Source: Dyadobacter linearis
Lineage (GTDB): Bacteria > Bacteroidota > Bacteroidia > Cytophagales > Spirosomataceae
Direction: 5' to 3'
Length of the DNA stretch: 64,000 bases
Assembly: GCF_907165045.1 (NCBI RefSeq)
Contig: NZ_CAJRAU010000008.1
Span: 148,616-212,615, forward strand
Below the pieces are notes generated by a model, which was not told the DNA's origin, did not search any database, and worked only from the letters and a program-made list of their open reading frames with translations. A program made the translations under genes and the position numbers. Below, piece by piece: positions 27,442 to 35,090 of the stretch; the first letter of the stretch is position 1; every line of letters starts with the position of its first letter.

Positions 27442-27474
27442 CAAAAGTAAAGAAATTTATGTAAAACTCCGCAA
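27442..27474 (-). promoter_or_regulatory. Possible promoter of gene A copy 1
   Basis: On the minus strand, TTG (27472-27474 read in reverse) and TACTTTTG (27442-27449) are 22 bases apart. The -7 box ends only 2 bases before the ATG, so a transcript from it would be leaderless or start inside the gene; alternatively it is chance in AT-rich DNA. It embeds one operator-like repeat copy. Confidence 0.35.
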
Positions 27475-27554
27475 ATTGCTCTAAAATATTTGCTTGCCCG
27501 AATATCGGGTATTTACCAATAATACCATTTGCCGCACATTATAAAGTTTTCGAT

Positions 27555-29330
27555 TTACTTAATCCCAACAACCTCACTCATCCCGGAAACCCCATTCTCA
27601 TTAAAAGCCTCGATCCTAAAATAATAAGGCACACCGACATTCAACGCGCGCAGCTCGAATGCATTCGGCTCGTCGTGCCAGAATTGGTAAGTCTGGTATA
27701 ATTTATCCGGCGCGATTCCCCAAAGAACATTATAACCTGTTGCGACAGGTACTTTTTCCCATTTCAGATCCACATTTCTGGCGTCTTTCTGGCGCACAGC
27801 TGTAAAGCTTTTTGGAGTAGTGGGCGCTTTTCCAAAGCCATTTCCAAAAATCCGGAATTCGCTGACTGCCAGGACTGGGGAGGCTACGTAAATGTGCTCG
27901 TAGCGTACATATCTCGCCTTTACGGGTTTTGCAAGTTCAATGTAAGCTACTGGCCGGTCGCGTTTTGGTTCGTTGGAAAGATCTGCAGCGGACTCCCATT
28001 TCTTGCCATCTTTCGAAGTCAGGATCTTGAATTGGGTGTAAACCTTCTCGGGTTTGTTGTCAAAAATGTTGGATTTGTAATCGGTATAATTTACCTGAAC
28101 AGCCTTCACTTCCTGTTCACCTCCAAGGTCGATCGTCAGACTTTCCCGGGGTTTGTTTTGCTTCGCAGCCCAGAATGTACGCGGGTTTTCATCGGTAATC
28201 TTCGCAGCCGCCATTGTATCCATTGTCGATGAGGCTGTTACCGGTTTTTTGTAGGACAAAAGCATCCAGCCGGTAAACTGTTCATCGCCTTTTCCGGTCC
28301 AGGTTTTGGTGGTCATTTTGTGCGGGAAATCGCCGAAACGGGTGTTTGCAAACATTTGTCCGTCTTTGTCGAAGCCGGCGGGGTACATCACAATCCGCCG
28401 CTCCATTCCCCAGTTCAGCCCGATCCAGGTGGTGCCGGTATTCCAGTAATTTCCATAGTTATCCTGAAATGTATTTCCATGTCCCGCGCCGGTTGCAAAC
28501 CCGCCTGGCTTGTAGGAAACAGGGTTATAAGGCGCATAAGTAAACGGCCCAAGCGGATCGTCACCTACGTAGGTACCGTTTGCATACACATTGTATTCCG
28601 TGCCGGGCGCGCCGTATTGAAGGTAATATTTGCCTTTATGCTTCGTCATCCACGCTCCTTCAGTGAATGGTTTGAAAGGGTCCGAATGGTTTGGCCCAAA
28701 ACGCTCCCAGCCGTGATCGTACTGATTTAACCAAAACATGGCTTTGTAATCACCCTTGAATGCAAGTCTTTTGGAATAATCGAGCTCCGAACCAAAAATC
28801 GGGTACACATTCGACGAGCCCCAGTACATATACCATTTATCGGTATCGGGATCATGAAAAAGCGCCGGGTCCCACGGGCCGATATCTTTCGGCAGCCTCG
28901 GCGTCCAGCGGTTATAAAACTCCCAAATACCCTTCTCCGGCGCTACTGAGTACAAAATAGGTCGGGATTCGAATGTGGATTGGAACAAAAACAAGGTATC
29001 CCGCACTGAAACGGCGGCGGGCGCGCACATATCTTCAAAAGGCCAGCGATTGGCAGTGAGGTACTTCCAGTTCAGCATATCTTTCGAATGCCAGTAGCCT
29101 CCGGAAATGGTGACGAACAGGAAATATTCGCCTTTGTGGTTGATAATCACCGGATCGGCGCCGGAGCGGTAGCTGATATTTTCATTGAGCTGCTCGAAAT
29201 TGTATTTGTAATCGATATCCATCGGATTACAATAGGTTGTCTGCGCCAAAGTCTGCAATGTGCAAAGTATGGTCAGGGAGCAGGTTAATAGTGTGGTAGT
29301 CAGTGTTTTGAACATGCGGGTATATTGCAT
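27555..29330 (-). CDS. Secreted glycoside hydrolase family 43-like enzyme with discoidin and Fn3-like domains
   Basis: Exported enzyme probably acting on xylo- or arabino-oligosaccharides. A signal peptide ends near residue 30 (TLAQ). The five-bladed propeller shows the three GH43 carboxylates: D59 in SGADPV, D154 in GPWDPALF and E224 in FTEGAWM. After about residue 360 comes an F5/8-type (discoidin) domain (TDENPRTFWAA ... ESLTIDLGG ... ARYVRYEHIYV), then a fibronectin III-like domain (PTTPKSFTAVRQ ... YYFRIEAFNENG). ATG 29330 or 29315 are both possible. There is no SusCD pair next to it. Confidence 0.88.
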   Translation of the reverse strand: MQYTRMFKTLTTTLLTCSLTILCTLQTLAQTTYCNPMDIDYKYNFEQLNENISYRSGADPVIINHKGEYFLFVTISGGYWHSKDMLNWKYLTANRWPFEDMCAPAAVSVRDTLFLFQSTFESRPILYSVAPEKGIWEFYNRWTPRLPKDIGPWDPALFHDPDTDKWYMYWGSSNVYPIFGSELDYSKRLAFKGDYKAMFWLNQYDHGWERFGPNHSDPFKPFTEGAWMTKHKGKYYLQYGAPGTEYNVYANGTYVGDDPLGPFTYAPYNPVSYKPGGFATGAGHGNTFQDNYGNYWNTGTTWIGLNWGMERRIVMYPAGFDKDGQMFANTRFGDFPHKMTTKTWTGKGDEQFTGWMLLSYKKPVTASSTMDTMAAAKITDENPRTFWAAKQNKPRESLTIDLGGEQEVKAVQVNYTDYKSNIFDNKPEKVYTQFKILTSKDGKKWESAADLSNEPKRDRPVAYIELAKPVKARYVRYEHIYVASPVLAVSEFRIFGNGFGKAPTTPKSFTAVRQKDARNVDLKWEKVPVATGYNVLWGIAPDKLYQTYQFWHDEPNAFELRALNVGVPYYFRIEAFNENGVSGMSEVVGIK

Positions 29331-29471
29331 TTAAATCTTTTAACAATACCAAAATAACTGTTTTTGGGCGAAATATGAGGTGCGATTTCCAAAACGTTGT
29401 TGATACCGCAGCATTTCAAGTCGATAACTTTTACCTTTGCGCTTCGATTTGAAAAAGTATTTGAACTCACA

Positions 29472-30773
29472 ATGGAAATTGACTTTATAGAGGAACTGCG
29501 CTGGCGCGGAATGCTGCACGACGTGATGCCGGGCACACAGGAACAACTGAAAAAGGAGATGACTTCCGGTTACATTGGTTTCGACCCCACGGCTTCGTCT
29601 CTCCATATCGGTAACCTGGCCACTATTATGTTGCTCGTGCATTTCCAACGCGCTGGCCACAAACCATTTGCATTGGTGGGCGGGGCTACGGGAATGATCG
29701 GCGACCCTTCTTTTAAAGCAGCCGAACGTTCGTTTTTGGATGAAGATACGCTCCGTTTTAATCAGGAAGGTATCAAAAAACAGTTGGAGCAATTCCTTGA
29801 TTTTGACTGCGGCGAGAACTCTGCCGAAATGGTCAATAATTATGATTGGTTCAAGGAAATCGGGTTTTTGCAGTTCTTGCGGGAAGCAGGTAAGTTTCTG
29901 AGTGTCAATTACATGATGTCGAAAGACTCTGTTAAAAAGCGTTTGGAAACCGGGATATCTTTTACCGAGTTTTCGTACCAGCTTTTGCAGGGTTACGACT
30001 TTTATCATTTATACAAAAACAAAAATGTGCGCCTGCAAATGGGCGGTTCGGACCAGTGGGGAAATATCACAACGGGCACCGAAATCATTCGCAGAAAAGA
30101 AGGCGACGAAGATGGTTACTTCAAAGCCTACGCACTCACAACGCCACTTTTAACGAAATCCGACGGTTCTAAATTCGGGAAAAGTGAAGGTGGAAATATC
30201 TGGCTCGATGCTGAAAAAACGTCCCCATACGAATTTTACCAATTTTGGCTGAATCAGGCGGATGAAGATTTGCCAAGATACCTGCGCGTTTTTTCATTAA
30301 AAGGTCGGGAAGAAATAGAAGCACTGGAAACCAGCCACGCCGCCGAGCCGCATTTGCGCATCATGCAAAAAGCGCTCGCCGCCGAACTGACGACCCGCAT
30401 TCACTCCGAAAAAGCATATTATACGGTAATCAAAGCATCGGAAGTACTTTTCGGAAAAGCGACGCTGGAAACTTTGCAAAGCATTGAAGCTGATGAATTT
30501 GACACGATTTTCAACGGCGTACCGCAAACCGAAATTACGCGCGAGGAATGGGATGGAGCTGCAAATATTCTCGACCTGATTTCAACAGTTACCAAAGCCG
30601 AAATTTATCCCTCAAAAGGAGAAGCGCGCAGAGCAATTCAGCAGAATGCAGTGAGTGTCAATAAGGTGAAGGTTACCTCTGAATCGCAGGCTTTAAGTGA
30701 GTTTTTGCTTTTGCAGGACAGGTTTTTGCTGATTTCGAAGGGGAAGAAGAATCATTTGGTGAGGGTGGTTTGA
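29472..30773 (+). CDS. tyrS: Tyrosyl-tRNA synthetase
   Basis: Charges tRNA-Tyr. Class I signatures are SSLHIGNLATI (HIGH-type, near residue 45) and KFGKSEGG (KMSKS-type, near residue 235), with LLQGYDFYHLY and MGGSDQWGN for tyrosine recognition. A C-terminal S4-like domain follows (EIYPSKGEARRAIQQNAVSVNKVKV). ATG 29472 gives the standard N-terminus (MEIDFIEELRWRGML). A TACCTTTG box at 29432-29439 is a plausible -7 element, but no TTG lies at the usual distance. Its downstream terminator appears to be a member of the CCTGTTT repeat family. Confidence 0.97.
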   Translation: MEIDFIEELRWRGMLHDVMPGTQEQLKKEMTSGYIGFDPTASSLHIGNLATIMLLVHFQRAGHKPFALVGGATGMIGDPSFKAAERSFLDEDTLRFNQEGIKKQLEQFLDFDCGENSAEMVNNYDWFKEIGFLQFLREAGKFLSVNYMMSKDSVKKRLETGISFTEFSYQLLQGYDFYHLYKNKNVRLQMGGSDQWGNITTGTEIIRRKEGDEDGYFKAYALTTPLLTKSDGSKFGKSEGGNIWLDAEKTSPYEFYQFWLNQADEDLPRYLRVFSLKGREEIEALETSHAAEPHLRIMQKALAAELTTRIHSEKAYYTVIKASEVLFGKATLETLQSIEADEFDTIFNGVPQTEITREEWDGAANILDLISTVTKAEIYPSKGEARRAIQQNAVSVNKVKVTSESQALSEFLLLQDRFLLISKGKKNHLVRVV

Positions 30774-30782
30774 GGATTTGAG

Positions 30783-30867
30783 GACAAATGTTCCAGAGGA
30801 ACATCCTGTTTCTAGAAAAATAGAATGCGATTTGGTTGTGGGGCTCCGGTAGGAGCCTCCTTTTTTT
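30783..30867. repeat. Single diverged copy of the paired-palindrome repeat; doubles as tyrS terminator
   Basis: ATGTTCC-aga-GGAACAT followed by CCTGTTT (30787-30811), then GGCTCC (30842-30847) pairing with GGAGCC (30852-30857) and followed by TCC and seven T. This reproduces the order of the array units at 26294-26905. The second palindrome plus T-run is a good intrinsic terminator for tyrS. Confidence 0.8.
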
Positions 30868-30914
30868 GTATGGATTTCATACAGATTTTCTAGATTTGAA
30901 AATAATTCAACGAG

Positions 30915-31200
30915 AATTTATCGGATTTTCCTACAAATTAGTAAATTGCAATGAAGAAATTCTCATCTGTTACCGAAGCTTTCAAATGGTGGTTGACAGA
31001 AATATATCCAAAGCTATCGCCTGAGGTGAAAAAGGGAAAGTTGACGACAGCTTGGAGGGATTTTACTTACAATCAGGGCATTTCGGAAAAAAGAATGAAA
31101 AGCATTCTCGAAGAATTTGGTAGGATTGAGGTGAAGACTGAAGTTTTATTTTTTCCAGACTAAATTTTTTGTTTCAAATTTATCGGAATTTCCTACAAAT
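30915..31200. promoter_or_regulatory. Pair of direct repeats before genes A and B, copy 2 (operator-like)
   Basis: A 24-base element at 30915-30938 recurs at 31177-31200 with a single mismatch (GGATTTTCC versus GGAATTTCC). Each lies shortly before a start codon, of A (30951) and B (31229). The element is nearly palindromic: ATTT and AAAT at the ends, GGAA and TTCC at the centre. This is the form of a dimeric repressor site. Confidence 0.7.
30951..31163 (+). CDS. Small protein A, copy 2 (unknown family)
   Basis: 70-residue paralogue of the protein at 27230-27439, with the same WW, YPKLSPEVKKGK and GISEKRMKSILEEFG blocks and an acidic or aromatic tail. ATG 30951 is supported by alignment with copy 1, which starts identically (MK-FSSV). 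It follows tyrS after a repeat/terminator and precedes gene B by 65 bases, with an operator-like element in the gap. Function unknown; candidate small DNA-binding regulator or one half of a two-component addiction-like module. Confidence 0.78.
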   Translation: MKKFSSVTEAFKWWLTEIYPKLSPEVKKGKLTTAWRDFTYNQGISEKRMKSILEEFGRIEVKTEVLFFPD

Positions 31201-31228
31201 ACATTTTTCACTTTTAATTGCTATCAAA

Positions 31229-31522
31229 ATGATTATCAGCTCCAAACTAAGTGACGGATCTATCTCTTTGTCAGATGCGCAAGCTCAAATGCTTTATCAG
31301 CAACATGAATTGGTAAAGGAGTTTTTTAAAAGAGATGGTAGCGCGGAAATTGTAGATTCCCTTAACACGTTGGTAGAAACTTTTTTGTTTACGGAAGAAA
31401 TAGAAAATGTCACTCCTGAAATGCGGGTACATATTGCGAATCAGCTTCGGGTTGTAACGTTAATTACGAAACTGGGTGAGACTGCGGTGAAATGGAAGGG
31501 AACACAATTGCTCAAAACTTAA
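31229..31522 (+). CDS. Small protein B, copy 2 (unknown family)
   Basis: 97-residue paralogue of the protein at 26920-27147. The conserved core covers HELVKEFFKRDGSAEIVDSL, LVETFLFTEEIENVTPEM and RVHIANQLRVVTLITKLG; it is longer than copy 1 by a basic tail (ETAVKWKGTQLLKT). ATG 31229 is chosen because codons further upstream would read through the operator-like element. Predicted soluble and helical; no known family recognised. Confidence 0.76.
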   Translation: MIISSKLSDGSISLSDAQAQMLYQQHELVKEFFKRDGSAEIVDSLNTLVETFLFTEEIENVTPEMRVHIANQLRVVTLITKLGETAVKWKGTQLLKT

Positions 31523-31639
31523 ATTTCTCCGATGGATTGTTCATATACGCCAGTGATCCTTTGAGTCCTACTAGTGGCTCATTGGGTTTTGCCTCAGGAA
31601 TTGGTTTCCCTATATTTACCATTATTAAATGAAAGCCAT

Positions 31640-31798
31640 ATGAAATTTATAGCCAACACTGTTTCTAAACCTGTTTTAGGAAGAGAAGCAACAAAATTAA
31701 TAAAGGCCATTAAAAAGGATCAGCATGTTGCAAATGAACAAGCAATGGAAACAATAAAGCGAATCATAGATAGAAGAGCCAACCAGAAAAATAAGTAA
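31640..31798 (+). CDS. Short antitoxin-like protein preceding a GNAT gene
   Basis: 52-residue basic protein (KFIANTVSKPVLGREATKLI ... ETIKRIIDRRANQKNK). Its stop codon is directly followed by the ATG of the GNAT gene, so the two are surely co-transcribed. Size and position fit the antitoxin of a GNAT-type toxin-antitoxin pair, but it does not look like DUF1778/TacA, the usual partner. The ATG at 31640 is used; an extension to 31574 is possible but hydrophobic and unlike the rest. Confidence 0.6.
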   Translation: MKFIANTVSKPVLGREATKLIKAIKKDQHVANEQAMETIKRIIDRRANQKNK

Positions 31799-32383
31799 AT
31801 GCCATTGATAAAGAAGTTTGATGGAGTCAATTTTTCCAACCATATAGTTTCTGAACTAACCCCTGACTTAGCACAACTAGGTCAGGGGTTTCGTTGTAAA
31901 CGGCCGGAATTTCAAACCTTTTGGAAAAAAGGACGAGTGATGCGAGAAGTAAATGCTCATACCAGTCGCTGCTGGATAGTGCAGTGTGATAACAGTCTTG
32001 CTGCATATATCACACTTTTGGCTGATAAATTGATAGCAACTGAAAAGCTTCTCGAAGACGAGAAGATCAAGTACGTAACTTTTCCTGCTGTCAAAATCGG
32101 TTTGCTCGCAGCTGATGAGAGAGCTTCAAAAGTTGGAAAAAGAATGGTGGAATGGGCTCTTGAATACGCTGCTTTTCAAGTAGCGCCGTTAGTCGGTGTA
32201 CGGTTTATGACTGTTGATGCATTTTATGATAAAGACAACGGTTATGATATTTCTGGCTTTTACCAAAAAATAGGATTCATGTTTGTCAATCCGGATGAAC
32301 AATTACCTCCGCAGCATTCTTACAGAACCATGTATTTTGATTTAAAACCGCTGATTGATTCAAATCTGGCGAGATTTAATTAA
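31799..32383 (+). CDS. GNAT-family acetyltransferase, possible toxin
   Basis: 194-residue GNAT-fold protein. The acetyl-CoA loop lies in AVKIGLLAADERASKVGKRM (about residues 97-116) and the C-terminal FYQKIGFMF matches the GNAT 'FY-x-x-x-GF' strand with a likely catalytic Tyr. TacT-type toxins acetylate aminoacyl-tRNA, and this length and layout are compatible, as is the small gene before it. A 10-bp inverted repeat (31858-31867 with 31881-31890) lies inside the first 100 bases of the gene and could slow translation. An ordinary acetyltransferase is the alternative. Confidence 0.72.
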   Translation: MPLIKKFDGVNFSNHIVSELTPDLAQLGQGFRCKRPEFQTFWKKGRVMREVNAHTSRCWIVQCDNSLAAYITLLADKLIATEKLLEDEKIKYVTFPAVKIGLLAADERASKVGKRMVEWALEYAAFQVAPLVGVRFMTVDAFYDKDNGYDISGFYQKIGFMFVNPDEQLPPQHSYRTMYFDLKPLIDSNLARFN

Positions 32384-32394
32384 TAGTAGCCCTA

Positions 32395-33210
32395 TCACTC
32401 CTTCCCCGAAAACGCATTTAAAACAGGCGCAGCCGTCGGATTATACTGGTACGATTGCCAAGTGTGGTCTTCGTAGATTTCTACAACCCGGTAACCTTTG
32501 TAGGATGTGCCCCAGTTGCCGCCGAAGTGGGCGTCGAAGAAGTAGGGTTTTTTGCCGTATTGCTTGGTGCTGTCCTGGTCGTGGTCGTGGCCGTTGAAAA
32601 TGGCTTTTACGTTTGGGGTATTTTCAAAGAGTTCGATCACTTCTTTGCATTCAATTCCGTTCACGGTCCATTTGGCCGGCGTGATGTGCAGGAATACGAA
32701 AATGCCTTTCTTTTCTTTGTATTTGGCGAGTTCTGTTCGCAGCCAGGTTGCGTCAGGACAAACGTATTCGCCTTTTTCGTTGGAAGTATCGCCCACCACA
32801 AATGCGTATTCGCCTTTCGCAAAACTGTGGTTGGTCGGGTAGCCCCAGGTGCTTTCCCAGACGTCTAATCCTACTTTATCGTGATTTCCGCGACTTACGT
32901 AAAATGGTACGCTGAGGCCGGAGATTGTTTTTTTGAAATCGTATAAAAGTGTCGGCTCATCGTGGATCAGGTCACCGTTGATGAAGAGGAAATCTACCCC
33001 TTTCTGCATTTTTTCACGGTTAACCCAACTGATCAGGTCACTGTGAAATTTCTGAAATTCGGTATTCGGTTGACCGTAATGCCCGTCGGAGGCGACGATG
33101 AAGCGCATTGCAATTCTCGCTTTCGGGCCTGCATTAACACTATCGGAAAGAAATGGAAGCGTGGAAATGGCAGGGACAAGTTTCAAAAATGACCGTCTTT
33201 CGAAATTCAT
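32395..33210 (-). CDS. Exported calcineurin-like metallophosphoesterase
   Basis: 271-residue phosphoesterase with all metal-site motifs: VASDGHYGQ, FINGDLIHDE, SRGNHDK, FLHITP and NGHDHDQ. The N-terminus FERRSFLKLVPAISTLPFL resembles a twin-arginine signal (R-R-S-F-L-K). It therefore probably works in the periplasm on phosphoesters; the substrate cannot be predicted. It is convergent with the GNAT gene, with 11 bases between stops. Confidence 0.88.
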   Translation of the reverse strand: MNFERRSFLKLVPAISTLPFLSDSVNAGPKARIAMRFIVASDGHYGQPNTEFQKFHSDLISWVNREKMQKGVDFLFINGDLIHDEPTLLYDFKKTISGLSVPFYVSRGNHDKVGLDVWESTWGYPTNHSFAKGEYAFVVGDTSNEKGEYVCPDATWLRTELAKYKEKKGIFVFLHITPAKWTVNGIECKEVIELFENTPNVKAIFNGHDHDQDSTKQYGKKPYFFDAHFGGNWGTSYKGYRVVEIYEDHTWQSYQYNPTAAPVLNAFSGKE

Positions 33211-33320
33211 TGGTAACCGGGTTTAGTGAGTAGGTAGGGGTGGTATTTGTTTCAAAAATAGTTATTGATCGCCGATATTTTCTTTATTCTTGCATTGCAT
33301 TAACAGTAATTAATATAAAA

Positions 33321-33779
33321 ATGGATCGCCTCATTCTTCAAAAAGCCGCTTCGTATTGCGCCTACCAGGAACGCACGCAGGACGAAGTAAAGCAGCGGCT
33401 CCGGAAATGGAATGTATGGGGCGAAGAAGCCGACGAGATCATTGCGGAGCTGATTTCAATGAATTACCTCAGCGAAGAGCGTTTTGCAAAAACTTTCGCG
33501 GGTGGAAAATTCAGGGTGAAAAACTGGGGGCGCATCAAGATCAAGCAGGAATTGCAGCGTCGTGGAATCAGCAAATACAGTTTGGATCAAGGTATGGCGG
33601 AGATTCAGGACGAAAGTTACATTGCCACTTTGAAACAACTTCTTGAAAAGAAAAGGGCTTTACTGGAAAGAACAGAAACGAACCCGCTGGTTGTAAAACA
33701 AAAATTGGCCAGATATGCTCTGGCCAAAGGGTATGAAAGTGAACTTGTGTGGAAAGAAATTGAGACCTTGTCATGCTGA
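33321..33779 (+). CDS. recX: RecX family regulatory protein
   Basis: Modulator of RecA filaments. The three-helix repeat pattern is visible: ASYCAYQERTQDEVKQRLRKW, AELISMNYLSEERFAKTFAGG, KNWGRIKIKQELQRRGIS, and the C-terminal YALAKGYESELVWKEI. ATG 33321 gives 152 aa, typical for the family; the longer 33240 start adds a hydrophobic stretch absent from RecX. The last residues and the stop codon (TLSC, stop) come from a mobile palindromic repeat. recA is not in the window. Confidence 0.88.
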   Translation: MDRLILQKAASYCAYQERTQDEVKQRLRKWNVWGEEADEIIAELISMNYLSEERFAKTFAGGKFRVKNWGRIKIKQELQRRGISKYSLDQGMAEIQDESYIATLKQLLEKKRALLERTETNPLVVKQKLARYALAKGYESELVWKEIETLSC

Positions 33780-33843
33780 GCGCAGTCGAAGCAAATATGC
33801 GAGACGCATCGCACACGTACCTTCGACTGCGCTCAGGGTGACA
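33769..33843. repeat. Palindromic interspersed repeat with 23-bp arms
   Basis: The arm at 33769-33791 (core GAGCGCAGTCGAAG) pairs with 33821-33843 at 21 of 23 positions. The 29-base interior has its own small palindrome (ATGCG-aga-CGCAT). From memory, the core GAGCGCAGTCGAAG is common between genes in Bacteroidota. It supplies the recX stop codon and reaches to 7 bases from the nrdB stop. Confidence 0.85.
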
Positions 33844-33849
33844 AAAATG

Positions 33850-34845
33850 TCAGAAATCAGAATCAAACGAAATTTTGTGACCTGAATCTTTGTCTTTTAC
33901 GCCACTCATTACACCAGCTTTCTGGTATTCTCCAACACGTTTTTCGAAGAAATTGGTTTTGCCTGGAAGTGATATCAACTCCATGAAATCGAATGGGTTA
34001 GCTGAGCCGAATTGTTTTGAACAACCCAATCTTTCAAGCCAGAAATCGGCGATGTACTCGATGTATTGTTTCATCAATTCTGCATTCATTCCGATCAGGG
34101 AAACAGGTAATGCTTCTGTGATGAATTCTTTTTCAATCTCCACCGCATCGAGCATAATTTCTACCACGCGTTCTTCCGGTAGCTGGTTAACAATATGCTG
34201 GGTGTAAAGCAGGCAAGCGAATTCGCAGTGCAAACCTTCATCGCGGGAGATCAGCTCGTTTGAGAATGACAATCCTGGCATTAAGCCACGTTTTTTCAAC
34301 CAGAAAATCGAGCAGAATGAACCGGAGAAGAAGATTCCTTCTACCGCTGCGAATGCGATGATCCTTTCCGCGAATACCGGACTGTTAATCCATTTCAAAG
34401 CCCAGTCCGCTTTTTTACCAACACACGGAACGGTATCAATCGCCCGCAATAAATGGTCTTTTTCGTGAGGATCTTTGATATAAGTATCGATCAGCAGCGA
34501 GTAAGTTTCAGAATGGATATTCTCCATTGCGATCTGGAAACCGTAAAAACATTTCGCTTCTGCATATTGTACTTCGCTCAGAAAGTTGACTGCCAGGTTT
34601 TCATTGACAATACCATCAGATGCAGCGAAAAATGCAAGTACGTGTGATATAAAATGCCGCTCTCCATCAGACAGGTTATCCCAATCCTTCATATCCTGCG
34701 AAAGATCAATCTCCTCGGCAGTCCAGAAAGAAGCCTCATGTCTTTTGTACATTTCCCAGATATCGGAATGTTTGATAGGAAACAAAACAAACCGCAATGG
34801 ATCTTCTATCAACAGGGGCTCGGGGCGCGCAAGTTCTTGTGACAT
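33850..34845 (-). CDS. nrdB: Ribonucleotide reductase class I beta subunit
   Basis: Small subunit housing the di-iron and tyrosyl-radical cofactor for deoxyribonucleotide synthesis. Ligands can be placed by family comparison: D47 (EEIDLS), E108 and H111 (MENIHS) and radical Tyr115 (SETY); later helices carry further Glu/His ligands. At 331 aa it resembles the eukaryote-like class Ia R2. The partner nrdA is 26 kb away at 61074, both with promoters of the same type. Confidence 0.95.
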   Translation of the reverse strand: MSQELARPEPLLIEDPLRFVLFPIKHSDIWEMYKRHEASFWTAEEIDLSQDMKDWDNLSDGERHFISHVLAFFAASDGIVNENLAVNFLSEVQYAEAKCFYGFQIAMENIHSETYSLLIDTYIKDPHEKDHLLRAIDTVPCVGKKADWALKWINSPVFAERIIAFAAVEGIFFSGSFCSIFWLKKRGLMPGLSFSNELISRDEGLHCEFACLLYTQHIVNQLPEERVVEIMLDAVEIEKEFITEALPVSLIGMNAELMKQYIEYIADFWLERLGCSKQFGSANPFDFMELISLPGKTNFFEKRVGEYQKAGVMSGVKDKDSGHKISFDSDF

Positions 34846-34927
34846 AATTAGTTTGAGTAAATACGGGGATTAATTTTGAACAGCCCGTTGTGTTTCGCTG
34901 GCCAGAGATACCAACAGCCGGGAATAA

Positions 34928-34958
34928 CAAATCTACACGCTTTGGCCCGAAAACTCAA
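34928..34958 (-). promoter_or_regulatory. Predicted promoter of nrdB
   Basis: Minus strand TTG (34956-34958) and TAGATTTG (34928-34935), 20 bases apart, an exact match to the Bacteroidota consensus. Predicted start near 34921, about 75 bases before the ATG. Confidence 0.65.
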
Positions 34959-35090
34959 GGATAAAAGGATCAAACCGGAAGAGTTATTTAGAGAAATTCT
35001 TGTTAGTAATGCCTTAACTTTGTTGCTCCCAGATTCTTAATCGACGGTCAGAAAACTGCGGCCCGTCAATCCATTTTAACCATTATACTG

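Larger units (their letters stand above)
27192..27471. promoter_or_regulatory. Exact 19-bp inverted repeat flanking gene A copy 1 (operator-like)
   Basis: CGGAGTTTTACATAAATTT at 27192-27210 recurs as an exact reverse complement at 27453-27471. One copy stands before gene A, the other before gene B of the same module. The sequence resembles the elements at 30915-30938 and 31177-31200 in the second module (13 of 19 positions by eye). Likely binding sites for one regulator, perhaps A or B itself. Confidence 0.65.

Noticed and set aside
26155..31522. Composite transposon
   Set aside because: The flanking modules are opposed and repeat-associated, but no transposase or integrase gene or target-site duplication is visible.
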